Positions 1 to 8,993 are shown, counted from the stretch's first letter. The stretch: DNA of 64,000 nt from Hyphomicrobiales bacterium (GCA_900472925.1 UCJU01000020.1:62001-126000), one strand, 5' to 3'. The notes: generated from the letters alone by a model not told the origin. A program made the numbers and translations.

Positions 1-489
1 CTGTTCGACGGAGACGGGAACCGCGATCATATCCTGCGCGATCAACTCGCCCAGCCGCACGCCAGCATCATATTGCTCGGCAACGATATCGAATTCCTCA
101 TCGGTGACGACAATATCCAGTTGGACCTCGGGATGAGCAGCCGCGAAACTGGCCAGCAGCGGGCCGGCGAGAAAGCGTTCGGCAATTGAGGAAACGGCCA
201 ACCGCAATTGGCCGCGCACGGCGCCGCCCAACGAGGACGTGGCCAGCGCCGCCTGCGCCAGATTGGCTATAGAAGGCGACACGTCAGCATAAAGCCTCTG
301 TCCGGCTTCGGTGAGACTGACACTGCGCGTCGTGCGCTGCACCAGCGCGATGCCCATCATCTCCTCCAGCTTGCGTATGGTCTGGCTGACGGCGGAGCGG
401 GTGACGCCCAGACGATCAGCCGCGGCGCGAAAATTCCGCTCCTCGGCCACCATACAGAAAATCGAGAGCGCATTGAGATCGATATTCAT
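1..489 (-). CDS. LysR-family transcriptional regulator, C-terminus cut by window edge
   Basis: The first 163 codons of a LysR-type regulator are visible, read leftward from an ATG at 489. The N-terminal winged helix-turn-helix is clear: residues about 1-60 contain FRAAADRLGVTRSAVSQTIR and then RTTRSVSLTEAGQ. The following stretch begins the periplasmic-binding-protein-like effector domain. The gene is divergent from the short-chain dehydrogenase at 611, the usual arrangement for a LysR protein and its target, so control of that gene is inferred. The effector is unknown. About half the protein lies outside the window. Confidence 0.88.
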   Translation of the reverse strand, partial: MNIDLNALSIFCMVAEERNFRAAADRLGVTRSAVSQTIRKLEEMMGIALVQRTTRSVSLTEAGQRLYADVSPSIANLAQAALATSSLGGAVRGQLRLAVSSIAERFLAGPLLASFAAAHPEVQLDIVVTDEEFDIVAEQYDAGVRLGELIAQDMIAVPVSVEQ

Positions 490-610
490 TGGTTAGAATT
501 TCTATCCATTGACGTTAATATTGAGGCAGTTATCACGACAATGGCAGTGAATTATCTTCTCCGCAACAGCGCCGCCCGAGACAGGCGGGCTGAAAAACAG
601 GAGAAACATC

Positions 611-1333
611 ATGGCATTGAACAAAGTCGTTCTCATCACCGGTGCATCGAGCGGTATCGGCGAAGGCATCGCCCGTGAACTGGCCGCTGCGGGCGCCAAG
701 CTGGTTCTCGGTGCTAGACGGTTAGACCGCCTCGAGACGTTGGCGAGCGAACTCCGTCAGACGGGTGCCGAGGTGATCGCCCATCCGCTCGATGTGATGG
801 ATCGTGATAGCGTTGCGGCTTTTGCGGAGGCTGGCCGCAAGGCGTTCGGGCCGATCGACGTCATCGTCAACAATGCGGGCATCATGCCGCTGTCGCTGAT
901 GTCGTCTCTCAAAGTCGATGAGTGGGACCGCATGATCGACGTCAACATCAAGGGCGTGCTGTACGGCGTGGCCGCCGTGTTGCCGGAGATGACCCGCCGC
1001 AAATCCGGGCAGATCATCAACATCGCCTCCATCGGCGCCCTTGCCGTTTCGCCCACAGCGGCGGTCTATTGCGCCACCAAATTTGCGGTGCGTGCCATTT
1101 CAGATGGTCTGCGTCAGGAAAACACGGATATCCGCGTGACCTGCATCCACCCCGGCGTGGTGGAAAGCGAGCTGGCCAGCACCATCACCGATCCCGCCGC
1201 TGCGGAACTGATGAAGGGGTATCGCTCCATCGCGCTGAAACCCAACGCGATCGGTCGCGCCGTGCGGTTTGCCATCGAGCAGCCCGACGGTGTCGACGTC
1301 AACGAAATCGTTGTCCGCCCGACAGCCTCATGA
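611..1333 (+). CDS. Short-chain dehydrogenase/reductase (classical SDR)
   Basis: The 240-residue product is an NAD(P)-dependent oxidoreductase of the classical SDR family. TGASSGIG at residues 10-17 is the cofactor loop, NNAG at 87-90 stabilises the fold, and S140, Y153 and K157 form the catalytic set (YCATK). The start has a good ribosome site, AGGAG, about 8 bases upstream. The length is normal. Substrate cannot be read from sequence. Divergence from the LysR gene at 1-489 suggests control by that regulator. Confidence 0.9.
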   Translation: MALNKVVLITGASSGIGEGIARELAAAGAKLVLGARRLDRLETLASELRQTGAEVIAHPLDVMDRDSVAAFAEAGRKAFGPIDVIVNNAGIMPLSLMSSLKVDEWDRMIDVNIKGVLYGVAAVLPEMTRRKSGQIINIASIGALAVSPTAAVYCATKFAVRAISDGLRQENTDIRVTCIHPGVVESELASTITDPAAAELMKGYRSIALKPNAIGRAVRFAIEQPDGVDVNEIVVRPTAS

Positions 1334-1345
1334 GGGGAGCAATCG

Positions 1346-1699
1346 ATGAACATGGTCTCGACCTCGGTTGCCATCGCACTGGCAACCGCCACCATCGATG
1401 GCATTTCACCCGCAGTCAACTCCACCACAGAGGCACAGATGACAAACTCAACATCCCAAAATCAGACGCACCCTTATCTCGGCATGTGGGTGACAGGCGA
1501 CGGCCATGTTCGCCAGGAACTGCTGCCGAATGGACGATATGACGAAGCGCGTGGCAATCGAAAAAGCGCCTATCAAGGGCGCTATGAGGTCAATGGCAAT
1601 CACATCGACTATTGGGACGATACGGGTTTTACCGCAGACGGGGAGTTCGTGGATGATGTGCTGTATCACGGGGGAATGATTTTTCATCGGGAGAGATGA
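1346..1699 (+). CDS. Atu4866-family small protein
   Basis: The protein has 117 residues at most. From about residue 42 it reads HPYLGMWVTGDGHVRQELLP, followed by a Gly/Asp/Tyr-rich beta-type sequence, which I recognise from memory as the Agrobacterium Atu4866 family (a small beta-barrel of unknown function). The N-terminal 31 residues fit the family less well, so the true start may be the ATG at 1439 (MTNSTSQNQ). It lies 12 bases after the dehydrogenase and is probably co-transcribed with it. A role as a small-molecule binding barrel is inference only. Confidence 0.7.
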   Translation: MNMVSTSVAIALATATIDGISPAVNSTTEAQMTNSTSQNQTHPYLGMWVTGDGHVRQELLPNGRYDEARGNRKSAYQGRYEVNGNHIDYWDDTGFTADGEFVDDVLYHGGMIFHRER

Positions 1700-1705
1700 T
1701 CTCTT

Positions 1706-1736
1706 CCTCATTCCTGTGACAAGCACAGGAATGAGG
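1706..1736. repeat. 13-bp perfect inverted repeat between convergent genes
   Basis: CCTCATTCCTGTG and its exact complement CACAGGAATGAGG are separated by 5 bases. The hairpin sits between the convergent Atu4866-like and HerA-like genes and could terminate both, although neither side carries a strong T run. It also looks like the short palindromic repeats common in rhizobial intergenic DNA. Confidence 0.6.
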
Positions 1737-1775
1737 GGCACCACCACAGTCTTTTGACGAAGGCCGTGTCGTATC

Positions 1776-3338
1776 CTACCGTCGCAAACTCCCCAAGATA
1801 CCACGCACAAGGGCCCGTCCAACCGAACTTGCCACGGTGCGGGCTGCGCTCTTCATTGCCGCCTCGATCACCGTTTCGCGCTGATAGCCGCCAGCCTTCC
1901 GTTTCGCGCCGGTGGTGGAGGCCTGTGTTGGCTCTTCGTCGCCAAAGCCGGGCAGCTTCCAGCGGCTGGCCGCAGTATCCGGTTGGCTGGCCTGTTCTTC
2001 GGCGGCACGTTTGGCGGCTTCTGCATCGGCGGCTTTCTGGGCGCGGGCGGCCAGAAGTTCGAAGGCGGATTCGCGGTCGAGGTCCGTGTCGTAGATACCG
2101 GCGACCGGGCTGGTGCTCATGATGCTGCGGCGCTCATCGTCGCTGACGGGGCCGACCCTCCCCGATGGTGGGCGAACCAGCGTGCGCTCCACGATAGACG
2201 GTGCGCCCTTGTCACCCAGCGTCGAAACCAGTGCTTCACCGGTGCCAAGCGTCGTGATGGCATCCGCTGTGCTGAAGGCCGGGTTCTGCCGGAACGTGTC
2301 GGCGGCGGTTTTCACGGCTTTCTGCTCGCGGGGTGTATAGGCGCGCAGCGCATGCTGCACGCGGTTGCCCAGCTGCGCCAGCACGGTTTCCGGCACGTCC
2401 AGCGGGTTCTGCGTCACGAAATAAACGCCAACGCCCTTGGAACGAATGAGACGCACGACCTGCTCGACGCGCTCCACCAGCACGCGCGGCGCATCGTTGA
2501 ACAAGAGATGCGCCTCGTCGAAGAAGAAGACCAGCTTCGGCTTGGTGGGATCGCCCACTTCCGGCAGTTCCTCGAACAGTTCCGAAAGCATCCACAGCAG
2601 GAAGGTGCCATAAAGACGCGGGTTCATCATCAGCTTATCGGCAGCCAGAACCGAGATCGTGCCGCGACCATCGCTGGTGGTGCGCATGATATCGGAAATC
2701 TTCAGCGCCGGTTCGCCAAAGAAATGTTCGGCACCCTGTTGCTCCAAAACCAGCAGGCCACGCTGCAGCGAGCCGACGGAGGACTTGGAGATGAGGCCGA
2801 ACTGGTTGGAAAGCTCCGACGCATGTTCACCCATATAGTTTAGCAGCGCCTGCAAATCCTTGAGATCGAGAAGAGGCAATCCGCCCTGATCGGCAATCTT
2901 GAAGGCGATGTTTAGCACGCCTTCCTGCGCTTCGGACGCATCCATGAGGCGCGCCAGCAAAAGCGGCCCCATTTCGGCGATGGTGGCGCGAACGCGGTGG
3001 CCTTTTTCGCCGTAGAGATCCCAGAAAATCACCGGAAACTGCTCGAAGGCGAGATCGGTGAAGCCAATCTGCTCGGCGCGTTTCGTCACCCAGTCCTTGG
3101 CCTCGCCCTTGGCGGCGATGCCGGAGAGGTCACCCTTCACGTCGGCGCAGAACACCGGCACACCCGCCTTGGCGAAGCCTTCCGCCAGCACCTGAAGCGA
3201 CACGGTCTTGCCTGTGCCGGTCGCGCCGGTAATGAGGCCATGACGGTTGCCGAAGCGCAGGTCCAGATATTCGCCCTTGTTCAGGCTGTCGTCGGCATTG
3301 CGGCTCGTGCCGATATAGAGCTTTCCGTCCTGCAGCAT
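1776..3338 (-). CDS. HerA-like/DUF853 family ATPase
   Basis: The 520-residue protein is a P-loop ATPase of the DUF853 (YjgR-like) branch of the HerA/FtsK superfamily. Walker A GATGTGKT is at residues 38-45, right after an N-terminal beta region. A Walker B motif, LVFFFDEAHLLF, lies near residue 270, and VYFVTQNPLDVP near 315 fits the sensor strand. The C-terminal 80 residues are Ala/Lys/Glu-rich and probably flexible. HerA proteins pump or remodel DNA, but the DUF853 branch has no firmly known role. It stands alone here without a NurA-like nuclease. Confidence 0.9.
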   Translation of the reverse strand: MLQDGKLYIGTSRNADDSLNKGEYLDLRFGNRHGLITGATGTGKTVSLQVLAEGFAKAGVPVFCADVKGDLSGIAAKGEAKDWVTKRAEQIGFTDLAFEQFPVIFWDLYGEKGHRVRATIAEMGPLLLARLMDASEAQEGVLNIAFKIADQGGLPLLDLKDLQALLNYMGEHASELSNQFGLISKSSVGSLQRGLLVLEQQGAEHFFGEPALKISDIMRTTSDGRGTISVLAADKLMMNPRLYGTFLLWMLSELFEELPEVGDPTKPKLVFFFDEAHLLFNDAPRVLVERVEQVVRLIRSKGVGVYFVTQNPLDVPETVLAQLGNRVQHALRAYTPREQKAVKTAADTFRQNPAFSTADAITTLGTGEALVSTLGDKGAPSIVERTLVRPPSGRVGPVSDDERRSIMSTSPVAGIYDTDLDRESAFELLAARAQKAADAEAAKRAAEEQASQPDTAASRWKLPGFGDEEPTQASTTGAKRKAGGYQRETVIEAAMKSAARTVASSVGRALVRGILGSLRR

Positions 3339-3514
3339 GTGGCGGTTCCTCCGGTATAGCGGGCAGTGGCTGCCCTTTATCCAATCTTTGCAATATACTT
3401 ATATGAACTGGCTGCGGGCTCAACAACTGTTTGATAAAGCTGCCGAAGCGCAATAGGCAAACTTGATCGCCGCGTCATTTCCCACCTTGTGTCCAAACTT
3501 CAGTTGTTTTACGT

Positions 3515-3528
3515 TGACGTTAACGTCA
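3515..3528. promoter_or_regulatory. Perfect 14-bp palindrome upstream of 3551 gene
   Basis: TGACGTTAACGTCA is fully self-complementary and ends 22 bases before the ATG at 3551. Its position suits an operator or promoter element. No specific regulator can be assigned. Confidence 0.4.
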
Positions 3529-3550
3529 TTTATGTGTTCGGAGGAAAAAT

Positions 3551-3943
3551 ATGAGCGATATCGTCACCCAGGTTGCCGACAAGGTCGGCATTGAACATGA
3601 CAAGGCCGAAAAGGCTCTGGGCATGATGCTGGGTTTTCTTCAGCGCGAGGCCGATGACGCCCCGGTTGCCAAGATGATCGAATCCATTCCCGGCGGTGCC
3701 GATCTGGTCGCTCGCTTCAACGGCGAAGGTCAGGGCAGCGGCGGTCTGCTCGGTGGTCTGATGAGCGCCATCGGTGGCGGCGGCATCATGGGTCTTGGTC
3801 AGCAACTGATGAGCCAGGGTCTCGGCATGAGCGAAATCTCTGCACTGGCCAAGGAAACCATCGCCATTGCCCGCCAGCATGCAGGCGACGAGACGGTGGA
3901 TCAGGTCATCGCATCTGTTCCGGGCCTCAGCCAGTTCGCCTGA
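3551..3943 (+). CDS. Small Gly-rich protein resembling DUF2267/DUF2780
   Basis: The 130-residue protein has no signal peptide or clear membrane segment. It contains a helical N-terminus (VADKVGIEHDKAEKALGMML), a Gly-rich centre at about residues 57-85 and a second helical part ending in DQVIASVPGLSQFA. The two helical parts, each with a V-x-S-[IV]-P-G motif (ESIPGGADL and ASVPGLSQF), look like one pair of a repeated unit, as in DUF2267/DUF2780 proteins. Function is unknown. The ribosome site GGAGGA lies 6-7 bases before the ATG. Confidence 0.65.
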   Translation: MSDIVTQVADKVGIEHDKAEKALGMMLGFLQREADDAPVAKMIESIPGGADLVARFNGEGQGSGGLLGGLMSAIGGGGIMGLGQQLMSQGLGMSEISALAKETIAIARQHAGDETVDQVIASVPGLSQFA

Positions 3944-3950
3944 TACGTGA

Positions 3951-4379
3951 TCAGACTGCCGGGCGCGGAGTGTGTTCGCTGAACGCTTTCCGCGCCTTTT
4001 CTATGTCCGCATGGTGGGTTTCAGCCCATATCCAGACGCCGCAAAAGGCGCTGCCGAGGCTTCTTCCCAGCCCGGTCAGGCTATAATCCACATGCGGCGG
4101 AATGACCGGGTGGATCACGCGTTTCACCAGTCCGTCGCATTCCATCTGCCGCAGCGTTTTCGTCAGCATTTTCTGGCTGATGCCGCTCACATGATGGCCG
4201 ATTTGCGTGAAGCGCAGCGTGCCGTTTTCTTCCAGAACCTCCAGAATGAGCATCGTCCACTTGTCGGCCACCTTGGCGATGATGTCGCGCACCAGCGCTT
4301 CGATCACCGGGTCAGTCTCATCAGGCGGAGGCGACTTGCGCTTTTCTTCGATGAGATCATCGGCCAGATGCCTTTTCAT
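3951..4379 (-). CDS. HxlR-family transcriptional regulator
   Basis: The 142-residue protein has the HxlR winged helix at about residues 30-120 (ADKWTMLILEVLEENGTLRFTQIG, then ISQKMLTKTLRQMECDGLVKR). HxlR proteins are small redox- or aldehyde-responsive repressors or activators that usually act on a neighbouring gene. The divergent gene at 4483 encodes a short-chain dehydrogenase and is the likely target. Cysteines at QMECDG and SAFCGVW could be sensory, which is inference. Confidence 0.88.
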   Translation of the reverse strand: MKRHLADDLIEEKRKSPPPDETDPVIEALVRDIIAKVADKWTMLILEVLEENGTLRFTQIGHHVSGISQKMLTKTLRQMECDGLVKRVIHPVIPPHVDYSLTGLGRSLGSAFCGVWIWAETHHADIEKARKAFSEHTPRPAV

Positions 4380-4482
4380 GCAGACACTCTCCTTCAGGTA
4401 AGTATAAATCTTGTCGGTGCCTACTACCCATTGGAGAGCAATGTACCTAGGTTTTGCTCAGGCAACAAGGAAAGGCACTTCC

Positions 4483-5241
4483 ATGCACGTTACAGGCAAC
4501 ACAATCCTCATCACCGGCGGCGGCACCGGCATTGGTCGGGCGCTGGCGGAAGCGTTCCACGCTCTCGGCAACAAGGTCATCATTTCCGGTCGCCGTGAGG
4601 CTGTCTTGAAGGGTGTCACGGCGGCGAATCCAGGCATGGCATGGGCCACCATGGACGCCACCGATGCTGCGGGCATTCGGACATTCGTCGATAAGCTCAT
4701 CGCCGACCATCCTGATATCAACGCTGTCATCAACAATGCCGGCATCATGAAAAATGAGGATATCAAGGCCGCGCCTGATTACCTCGATGTGGCCGAAGAA
4801 ACCATCACCACCAATCTTCTGGCGCCCATCCGCCTGACGGCGGCATTGCTGCCGCATTTCCTGACGAAGCCAAAGGCGGCGGTCCTCACCGTCTCGTCCG
4901 GTCTCGCCTTCGTGCCGATGGTGGCCACACCCACCTACAGCGCCACAAAATCTGCCATTCACGGATATTCCATGGCCATTCGCGAACAGTTGCGGGGTAC
5001 CTCGGTCGACGTCATCGAGATCATCCCGCCCTACGTCCAAACCACTTTGCAGGGTGACCATCAGGCGACCGATGAACGTGCGATGCCGCTGGATGCCTAT
5101 ATCACTGAGGTGATGGACATTCTGACCAACCAGCCGGAAGCGACGGAAGTTGTGGTGGAACGTTGCAAGCCTTTACGGTTCGCGGCACAGAACGGCAATT
5201 TCGATCAGGTGTTTGGGATGGTGAATGGGCTGCATTCTTAA
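4483..5241 (+). CDS. Short-chain dehydrogenase, DltE-like
   Basis: The 252-residue NAD(P)-dependent oxidoreductase has TGGGTGIG at residues 11-18, the NNAG motif and YSATK as the catalytic Tyr-Lys pair. The sequence after the active site (EIIPPYVQT) resembles DltE-type oxidoreductases. I chose the ATG at 4483 because the Rossmann fold begins at once and AAGGA lies upstream; an in-frame ATG at 4411 would add 24 residues foreign to the family. The substrate is unknown. It is divergent from the HxlR regulator, its probable controller. Confidence 0.88.
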   Translation: MHVTGNTILITGGGTGIGRALAEAFHALGNKVIISGRREAVLKGVTAANPGMAWATMDATDAAGIRTFVDKLIADHPDINAVINNAGIMKNEDIKAAPDYLDVAEETITTNLLAPIRLTAALLPHFLTKPKAAVLTVSSGLAFVPMVATPTYSATKSAIHGYSMAIREQLRGTSVDVIEIIPPYVQTTLQGDHQATDERAMPLDAYITEVMDILTNQPEATEVVVERCKPLRFAAQNGNFDQVFGMVNGLHS

Positions 5242-5326
5242 GATGTAGTCGGGGATTGAACACTTCACTCCCCTGTCTCAACGTCACCCTTGGGCCTAGC
5301 CCCAGGATGACGACAAGCAGGCGTTC

Positions 5327-5357
5327 CAAAGCACGATCATTCGTTGATCGTGCTTTG
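5327..5357. terminator. Bidirectional terminator hairpin
   Basis: CAAAGCACGATCA pairs exactly with TGATCGTGCTTTG across a 5-base loop. The stem ends in A and T tracts on both strands and lies between the convergent dehydrogenase (ends 5241) and aldo-keto reductase (ends 5372). Confidence 0.8.
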
Positions 5358-5371
5358 CTGTATTTCTGAAC

Positions 5372-6199
5372 CTATTTATCCCATTCCGGCGCCAGATGAC
5401 CGGGATTGACGATGCGGCCATCGGTCTTTGCCAGTGCGAAGATTGCCTGCATCTCATCGTTCGATAATTCGAAGTCGAAGATGTCGTAGTTTTCCTTCAG
5501 ACGGCTTTCCGTTGCCGTTTTGGAAAGCGCGATGACATCCGGTTGCTGTACGGCCCAACGCAGGGCAACCTGCGCGGCGGTCTTGCCGTGTCTGGCCCCG
5601 ATGTCTTTCAGCACCGCGTCGTGCGGCACCTTTCCATCCGCCATCAGATAGTAGGCCGTGATCGAGACGCCGTTTTTGCGGGCGGCTTCGATGACCTTCG
5701 TCTGGTCGAGATAGGGGTGGTATTCGATCTGGTTGTTGGCAATCGGCGCGTCGGATAGCTTCACGGCTTCGTCCGTCAGCGCGACGTTGAAGTTGGAAAT
5801 GCCGATGTTTCGGACTTTACCAGCCTTGTGGACTTCGTTCAGCGCACCGATCCGTTCTGCCAGGGGCACATCGCTCTTTGGCCAGTGCAGAAGCAGAAGA
5901 TCGACATAATCGGTTTTCAGCTTGGTCAGGCTCTCATCGACGGATTTGATGAAATCAGCGTGTTTGTACCTGTCTACCCAGACCTTCGTGGTCAGGAAGA
6001 TGTCGCCACGCGCGATGCCGGATTTGGCGATGACATCACCAACGGACGCTTCGTTCTTGTAAATCTGCGCCGTATCGACATGGCGGAAGCCTAGCTTCAA
6101 GGCCTCCGGGAGGATGCGGTGAACATCGTCATCCGGCATCCGGAACGTGCCGAAGCCGAGAGCTGGAATATGTGCGCCATTGGCGTTCACTGTGTGCAT
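5372..6199 (-). CDS. Aldo/keto reductase (2,5-diketogluconate reductase-like)
   Basis: The 275-residue TIM-barrel reductase uses NADPH. The catalytic tetrad is visible: D42 (VDTA), Y47 (QIYKNE), K72 (TTKVW) and H105 (LLHWP). The C-terminal cofactor region has VIALSKTATESRLKEN. I start at the ATG at 6199 because GGAG lies 8 bases upstream and MHTVNANGAHIPALGFGTF is the standard N-terminus of the family; the ORF could extend 29 residues but without homology. The actual substrate is unknown. Confidence 0.9.
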   Translation of the reverse strand: MHTVNANGAHIPALGFGTFRMPDDDVHRILPEALKLGFRHVDTAQIYKNEASVGDVIAKSGIARGDIFLTTKVWVDRYKHADFIKSVDESLTKLKTDYVDLLLLHWPKSDVPLAERIGALNEVHKAGKVRNIGISNFNVALTDEAVKLSDAPIANNQIEYHPYLDQTKVIEAARKNGVSITAYYLMADGKVPHDAVLKDIGARHGKTAAQVALRWAVQQPDVIALSKTATESRLKENYDIFDFELSNDEMQAIFALAKTDGRIVNPGHLAPEWDK

Positions 6200-6430
6200 G
6201 ATGTTGCTCCGTTTTGGGAGTTGGCCCGCGTGGTCGCGGGGCGGGAATGTCACAGGGATAAGTGTGTCGGATGCGGTTTGGTTCAAGCCGCTGACACATG
6301 ATTAGCCAAATGACAGGCCACAGCAACGCTCTCAGGCCTTGGGTTTTTGCCCGCACGACAGGGATAAACGCAAGATGCGGGCGCTCGGCCCGCATCAGCA
6401 TTTTTATCCGTTGTCGCTCTCGAAGGAAGG

Positions 6431-7741
6431 CTAGCTCGTCAGGCGTGGTGACGTGATAACCCGTTTGAAAAGAGCGGCCATGGCATCGGTTATGCCTTCC
6501 GTCGGGCTGACTTCGAAGAACAGGCCGGGCGATGCGCATTCCTGCATTCTGGTGCCGATCTGCGACTGGAATGGCCTTATCCAGGTCTTGTACCAGTCGT
6601 TGGTCGGCAGCGGCAGATAGGTGGTGTAAAGCACCGCGATACGGTAACCCTTTTCTTTCAAGGCCGTGCAGAGTTTGGTGTCGATAGGCTCCTGACAGCG
6701 GCCACCGGTCAGCTTCTTGGTGCAGCCGGTGGGCTTGTAGCTATCGCCGACGCCGTCAGATACGAAGAACAAAACCTTGTCCGGGCTGGCGGAACTCGTG
6801 CCATTGCCGGGTTGTCCGATCTTGTCGCTGATCTGCGTCATCGCGCGGTCGAAATCGGTCATCTGGTCGTTGTTGTAGCTCTGATACGGAATCGACATAA
6901 GGTCGATGGCACTTGCCTTCTTCTTGGTGTTGGCAAGATCGGCGCTGAGGGGGGAAACTTCAAGAAGTTTTGTGTCCTCTCCCTTTTCTCCAAAAGTGTA
7001 GACGGCCATTCTGTACTGGTTGACGTTCTTTCTGGTGGCGACGGCCGTGTCCATCAGGCTCGCGGTTGCTGTTGCGACCACGTTGATGCGCGTCGTGACG
7101 CCCAGTTCTTTCGCCTTGGAATAATAGTCGTTCTGATCGGCCACGCCATCTTTGACGATATGGCAGGCAAAGGCGCATTGGTCGCTGGTATTGGCCACCA
7201 TTTTGGCGACGTCCTTCGGCGTAGCGCCGACGCCCATCGAAGGCGTGTTGTCCAGCAGAAGATAGAAATCGCTGTACATTTCCGTTTCATACTTCGCCGT
7301 GGCCTTGCCGGACACGGTCACGAATTCCTTGCCAAGTATGCGCGTCAGCGAAGTGTTGACGGTTGCCTGATACGTGACGGCGGCCTGAACCACATTGCCG
7401 ACCTTTTCGACTGTCAATTTGACGGCATCAACATCGAAATCGTCGCGGCCGACGGCCTCTTTATTGAAAAAGTCCAGTGCCTCGTCGTTGGGAAGCTCGA
7501 TGGCGCCGTCGCCCGACATTTTTCGGGCCGCTTCGACATAGGCCGACATTTTCGCGACGGATGACAGCACGGCTGCATCTGCTTGCTGCTGCAGATCGGC
7601 CTTGACGGCCATGGCCTGGCTGATATCGAGCGCAACACCGGCGGTACCGAAAATAGGTACAACCATAAGTGCGGTAAGAATACCGAAGTTACCTGCTTTA
7701 TCGTGCCAGAAATTTCGCACGGCTCGTCCTCTCGCGTTCAT
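6431..7741 (-). CDS. TadG-like pilus-assembly protein with vWA-like domain
   Basis: The 436-residue protein begins with the TadE/TadG signature: a short basic N-terminus, a hydrophobic segment at about residues 18-40 (GILTALMVVPIFGTAGVALD) and AVKADLQQQADAAVL. A von Willebrand A-like domain follows, with FYLLLDNTPSMGVG near residue 160 as a divergent MIDAS (D-x-T-x-S) and FFVSDGVGD near 330. Several cysteines in the second half could form disulfides. TadG proteins are pseudopilin-like envelope proteins of Flp pili. No other tad gene is present in the window, so this copy is an orphan. Confidence 0.82.
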   Translation of the reverse strand: MNARGRAVRNFWHDKAGNFGILTALMVVPIFGTAGVALDISQAMAVKADLQQQADAAVLSSVAKMSAYVEAARKMSGDGAIELPNDEALDFFNKEAVGRDDFDVDAVKLTVEKVGNVVQAAVTYQATVNTSLTRILGKEFVTVSGKATAKYETEMYSDFYLLLDNTPSMGVGATPKDVAKMVANTSDQCAFACHIVKDGVADQNDYYSKAKELGVTTRINVVATATASLMDTAVATRKNVNQYRMAVYTFGEKGEDTKLLEVSPLSADLANTKKKASAIDLMSIPYQSYNNDQMTDFDRAMTQISDKIGQPGNGTSSASPDKVLFFVSDGVGDSYKPTGCTKKLTGGRCQEPIDTKLCTALKEKGYRIAVLYTTYLPLPTNDWYKTWIRPFQSQIGTRMQECASPGLFFEVSPTEGITDAMAALFKRVITSPRLTS

Positions 7742-7880
7742 ATGCCCGACAGCATAGACAAGCAGGATTGAGAACTCGTTTCTTGAGATAACTAACGTCT
7801 GATAAATATATTATATCAATATAAAGATATCAGAGTTAATCGAGCAGAGGCCAAGTAGAATCGTCCATCAGGAGAAGTCT

Positions 7881-8576
7881 TTGTCCCGCTCACAACGCCT
7901 GCTTGATCTCTTGCAGATACTGCGCAACCACCGCAGACCTGTCAGCGGCGCGGAACTGGCACGCGCTACGGCTGTCAGCCTGCGCACGCTGTACCGGGAT
8001 ATCGCGACATTACAGTCGCAGGGCGCCAATATAGAGGGCGAGGCGGGCGTGGGTTATGTCCTGCGGCCCGGCTATCTGCTGCCACCATTGATGTTCACCG
8101 AAGCGGAAATAGAGGCGCTGGTCTTGGGGTCTCGCTGGGTGGCGGGCAGGGCGGATGGCCCTATGGCGGATGCGGCGCTGGCAGCGCTGGCAAAGATATC
8201 CGCTGTCGTGCCGGATGAACTGGGCGAAGAACTGGAAAATTCCACCTTGCTGATCGGTCCCGGCAAGGTGCTTGACGTCACCCATATCGATCTCGATACC
8301 GTGCGGGCCACTATCCGCAGCCAGTCGAAGGCGCAGATCGACTATGGCGACGAGGCCGGGCGCGGTTCGACACGCACCATATGGCCATTCGCGCTGGCAT
8401 TTTTCGATCAGGTAAGGGTCGTTGTCGCCTGGTGCGAGTTGCGACAGGATTTCCGCAGCTTCCGTGCCGACCGCATCACGGCCTTTCAGTCCCTTGCCAC
8501 GAGATACCCGCGCAATCGGCAATCGCTGTTGAAGGAATGGCGTGAGCGGCAGAAAAAGACTGCTGACAAAAACTGA
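7881..8576 (+). CDS. YafY-type HTH/WYL-domain transcriptional regulator
   Basis: The 231-residue protein has an N-terminal HTH_11 winged helix (residues about 1-60, with ATAVSLRTLYRDIATLQSQG) and a C-terminal WYL-type ligand domain with RTIWPFALAFFDQVRVVVAWCELR. The start is TTG at 7881, supported by AGGAGAAG 5 bases upstream and by the family N-terminus SRSQRLLDLLQIL. The gene directly precedes the VOC protein at 8625, so co-regulation or operon membership is likely. Confidence 0.88.
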   Translation: MSRSQRLLDLLQILRNHRRPVSGAELARATAVSLRTLYRDIATLQSQGANIEGEAGVGYVLRPGYLLPPLMFTEAEIEALVLGSRWVAGRADGPMADAALAALAKISAVVPDELGEELENSTLLIGPGKVLDVTHIDLDTVRATIRSQSKAQIDYGDEAGRGSTRTIWPFALAFFDQVRVVVAWCELRQDFRSFRADRITAFQSLATRYPRNRQSLLKEWRERQKKTADKN

Positions 8577-8624
8577 CAGCAGCAGGGTCTAGGCTGCCTC
8601 CATTATCAAAAAGGAGACAAACCG

Positions 8625-8993
8625 ATGACCCATCCCAACTTTACGATTTTGTTCGTGGACAACCCGGTCAACAGCACCGTGTTTTATCGAGACCTGTTCG
8701 GCACTGCCCCGGTCGAAGCATCGGAAACCTTTGCGCTGTTCATTCTGCAAAGCGGTTTGAAGTTCGGTCTCTGGTCACGCCATACGGCGCAGCCGCCGGT
8801 TACCGTTACCGGCGGTGGTGCGGAAGTCGTCTTTCAGGTGCCGCACAAGGATGATGTCGATATGTGGCACCGCGACTGGAAGGCAAAAGGTCTGTCCATT
8901 CCGCAAGAGCCGACCGCGATGGATTTCGGCTACACATTCCTCGCCACTGATCCCGATGGACACCGCTTGCGGGTTTACGCGCTCAACGACTAG
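8625..8993 (+). CDS. VOC/glyoxalase-fold protein
   Basis: The 122-residue protein has the paired beta-alpha-beta-beta-beta layout of the vicinal-oxygen-chelate fold, with [20 protein letters not shown] at the N-terminus and [20 protein letters not shown] at the end, as in PhnB/YraH-like proteins. It probably binds a small hydrophobic compound or metal. AAGGAG precedes the ATG. It follows the WYL regulator by 48 bases. Its stop codon shares the palindrome CTAG (8990-8993) with the stop of the convergent methyltransferase. Confidence 0.8.
   Translation: MTHPNFTILFVDNPVNSTVFYRDLFGTAPVEASETFALFILQSGLKFGLWSRHTAQPPVTVTGGGAEVVFQVPHKDDVDMWHRDWKAKGLSIPQEPTAMDFGYTFLATDPDGHRLRVYALND

Noticed and set aside
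5275..5320. A short stretch resembling the palindromic repeat at 27951
   Set aside because: Only part of one arm is similar and the hairpin is broken, so it is not listed as a repeat.
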